Part shown: one piece after another, positions 13,880-15,119 of the stretch
Numbering within the stretch: position 1 is the stretch's first letter
Layout: each line of letters starts with the position of its first letter
Source: Spirogloea muscicola
Taxonomy: Eukaryota; Streptophyta; Zygnematophyceae; Spirogloeales; Spirogloeaceae
Direction: 5' to 3'
DNA length: 15,119 nucleotides
Assembly: GCA_009602725.1 (NCBI GenBank)
Contig: WELB01000003.1
Coordinates: 1,665,843-1,680,961 of the forward strand
Translations under genes and position numbers: made by a program
Notes under the pieces: generated by a model
What the model saw: the letters and a program-made list of their open reading frames with translations, nothing else
What the model was told of the DNA's origin: nothing
Database searches by the model: none

Positions 13880-14460
13880 GTGAATGCGAAGCAGCAAGTT
13901 AGACTTGGGAACCATCTGTGTCAGCCCGGTGAACTGTTGGAGCGCTCCCTGTGAGAAGGGGCTCTGAGGCCACCGCGTTGTTCCATTGCGCCTTAACTAT
14001 GGCTGCCACCCCCACCTTGGGTGCAGGCGGAGCCTGAGCTAGTCTGAATTGTATCTTAGTTTGCACTAGACTCTGCCTGAATAGTGTATTGGCTTGAATT
14101 GGCCTCCCTTTATTTCATGCGCCCCACGCGCCTTCTCTCATCTGCCGCCATGAGGCGACCTGGGTCTGTGCCGCCGAGTTTTGCTGGCATATAATGAAAA
14201 TACTGGTTGTAGAACTTAATTGCTCTAGAGTAGAAGAACTTTCTAGTAAGTAAATAAAGAATAAGCTAAAGAAGAAGAGGGGCAGTTGCCCAGCTGAGGA
14301 GATTGAGTGGAGAAGACGAGAAGCGGAGGCTGTTTGACAGGGCGACGTTTTCCCGCCCTCTGCTTACTCTGATCAGCACTAGTTGATTAGTGCGTATTGA
14401 GTGCCCACTCGCAGGAGTCATGAAGGGTAGATTCATGTGGCTTTGTGCCTTTCGGCCCTC
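13880..14460. other. Intergenic stretch downstream of the zinc transporter gene
   Basis: I see no convincing coding region here. An AT-rich stretch at about 14190-14280 includes AATAAA and a purine-rich run. A minus-strand open frame over 14266-14871 has no recognisable motif and overlaps a repeat, so I do not call it a gene. Confidence 0.5.
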
Positions 14461-14520
14461 TGTACATTCTTTGGGCTGGCCTCTCACAGCCATTGCCGTC
14501 AATCTGAGAGCTGTTTCTTT
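14461..14520 (+). repeat. GGCTGGCCT dispersed repeat, copy I
   Basis: TACATTCTTTGGGCTGGCCT followed by CTCACAGCCATTGCC and GAGAGCTGTTTC. It is the copy closest to the others' consensus and lies about 7.3 kb from copy H, beyond the transporter gene. It is followed by TTCGGTTCGACACTG. Confidence 0.8.
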
Positions 14521-14539
14521 CGGTTCGACACTGTCGGAG

Positions 14540-15119
14540 GGTGCGACATCAAGAGTCGCCAGGTCTGGGAGCCAGCACCTCTGGCGGGAAGGCCAAGCGC
14601 GCGCGCGCACGTTGACCGAGGCGCACGGCGGGGAGCGCAGGAGGCGTGCGCGGCCGCCGGTGCAGAGGCAACCGCGGACGGTCCGCACGGGGCCGCGGGC
14701 AGGGGGGTTTGCTGTGGTGGCCGGGGCGCTGCCGCCGACGCCTGACGCGCCACCGTCCTGCTGTCGTGTTCCCGCAGCCAGGGGGCCACGCGGCGGGCTT
14801 CTGCAGTCGGGAAGCCCCATCCAGGAGGGTGTGTGGTGGCCCGGGCTCCCAGGGGCCGCTCTGCTGGGCACGTCCGCGGGCGCCCCGGGGGCCCGGGCGC
14901 CACGTCGCGACGAGCCCGACCGTCAGCAGGGCCCCGCAACGCGCCAGCTCACGGCCGGGGGCCCCTGGGCGGCCACAGAGGCACCTCCTGGGGGCCGCTG
15001 CTGGTGGCCCCCGGCCTCCCCGCGCTCCTCGGGCACGTCCGGGCGCAGGCGCAGCGCCCCCACAAGCCCTTGGCGCCATAAAGGGCCCCCCCCCCGTCCC
15101 GCCAGAAGCTCCCCTCCCC
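14540..15119. other. Very GC-rich right edge, possible start of an unassigned gene
   Basis: Base composition rises sharply here and open frames exist on both strands, as expected from GC richness alone. A possible acceptor at GTTCCCGCAG (ending 14778) is followed on the + strand by an open frame ending at the TAA at 15079 (…LLVAPGLPALLGHVRAQAQ…). I recognise no family. It may be a 5' exon and promoter region continuing beyond the window, or non-coding. A C10 run lies at 15086-15095. Confidence 0.3.

Noticed and set aside
14266-15079. Minus-strand open frames of 146-201 codons at the right edge
   Set aside because: They overlap each other in different frames, run across a dispersed repeat and show no family motif; they are expected in DNA this GC-rich.

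Overview
The window looks like nuclear DNA of a green alga or close relative, most likely a trebouxiophyte-type chlorophyte; this is inference. It has intron-dense protein genes, plant/algal protein families, a short TTTAGGG/TTTGGGG tract inside an intron, and a TGTAA motif (the usual green-algal poly(A) signal) 148 bases past one stop codon. There is no bacterial operon layout, and I recognise no rRNA, tRNA or CRISPR.

Three genes can be reconstructed exon by exon with consistent splice phases. (1) Positions 1-1278, + strand: the 3' part of a gene for a DUF1997-like protein, cut by the window edge, 4 exons. (2) Positions 4454-1604, - strand, convergent with the first: a complete 5-exon gene of about 631 residues that joins a conserved unnamed domain to two C-terminal ZZ zinc fingers. 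(3) Positions 7484-13726, + strand: a complete 18-exon gene of about 828 residues for a zinc transporter of the cation diffusion facilitator family, of the large SLC30A5 (ZnT5) / plant MTP12 type, with a long histidine-rich loop. Together they have 24 introns, of which three appear to use GC instead of GT as donor.

The 3-kb gap between genes 2 and 3 (about 4455-7483) has no convincing intact gene. It is a patchwork of short dispersed repeats in both orientations. The commonest has the core TTTGGGCTGGCCTCTCACAG, and one further copy lies at 14461, downstream of gene 3. A different 45-bp repeat at 6272-6316 recurs inverted in intron 1 of gene 1. Three exon-like orphans also lie in the gap: a possible terminal exon with a bipartite nuclear-localisation-like signal (-), a short start exon (+), and a presequence-like peptide (+).

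The right end (about 14540-15119) is very GC-rich and may be the start of another gene, but I cannot assign it. The three genes share no evident pathway; this is an ordinary eukaryotic neighbourhood whose most unusual content is the repeat patchwork, the GC-AG introns and the intronic telomere-like tract. I did not find a convincing new multi-gene system.
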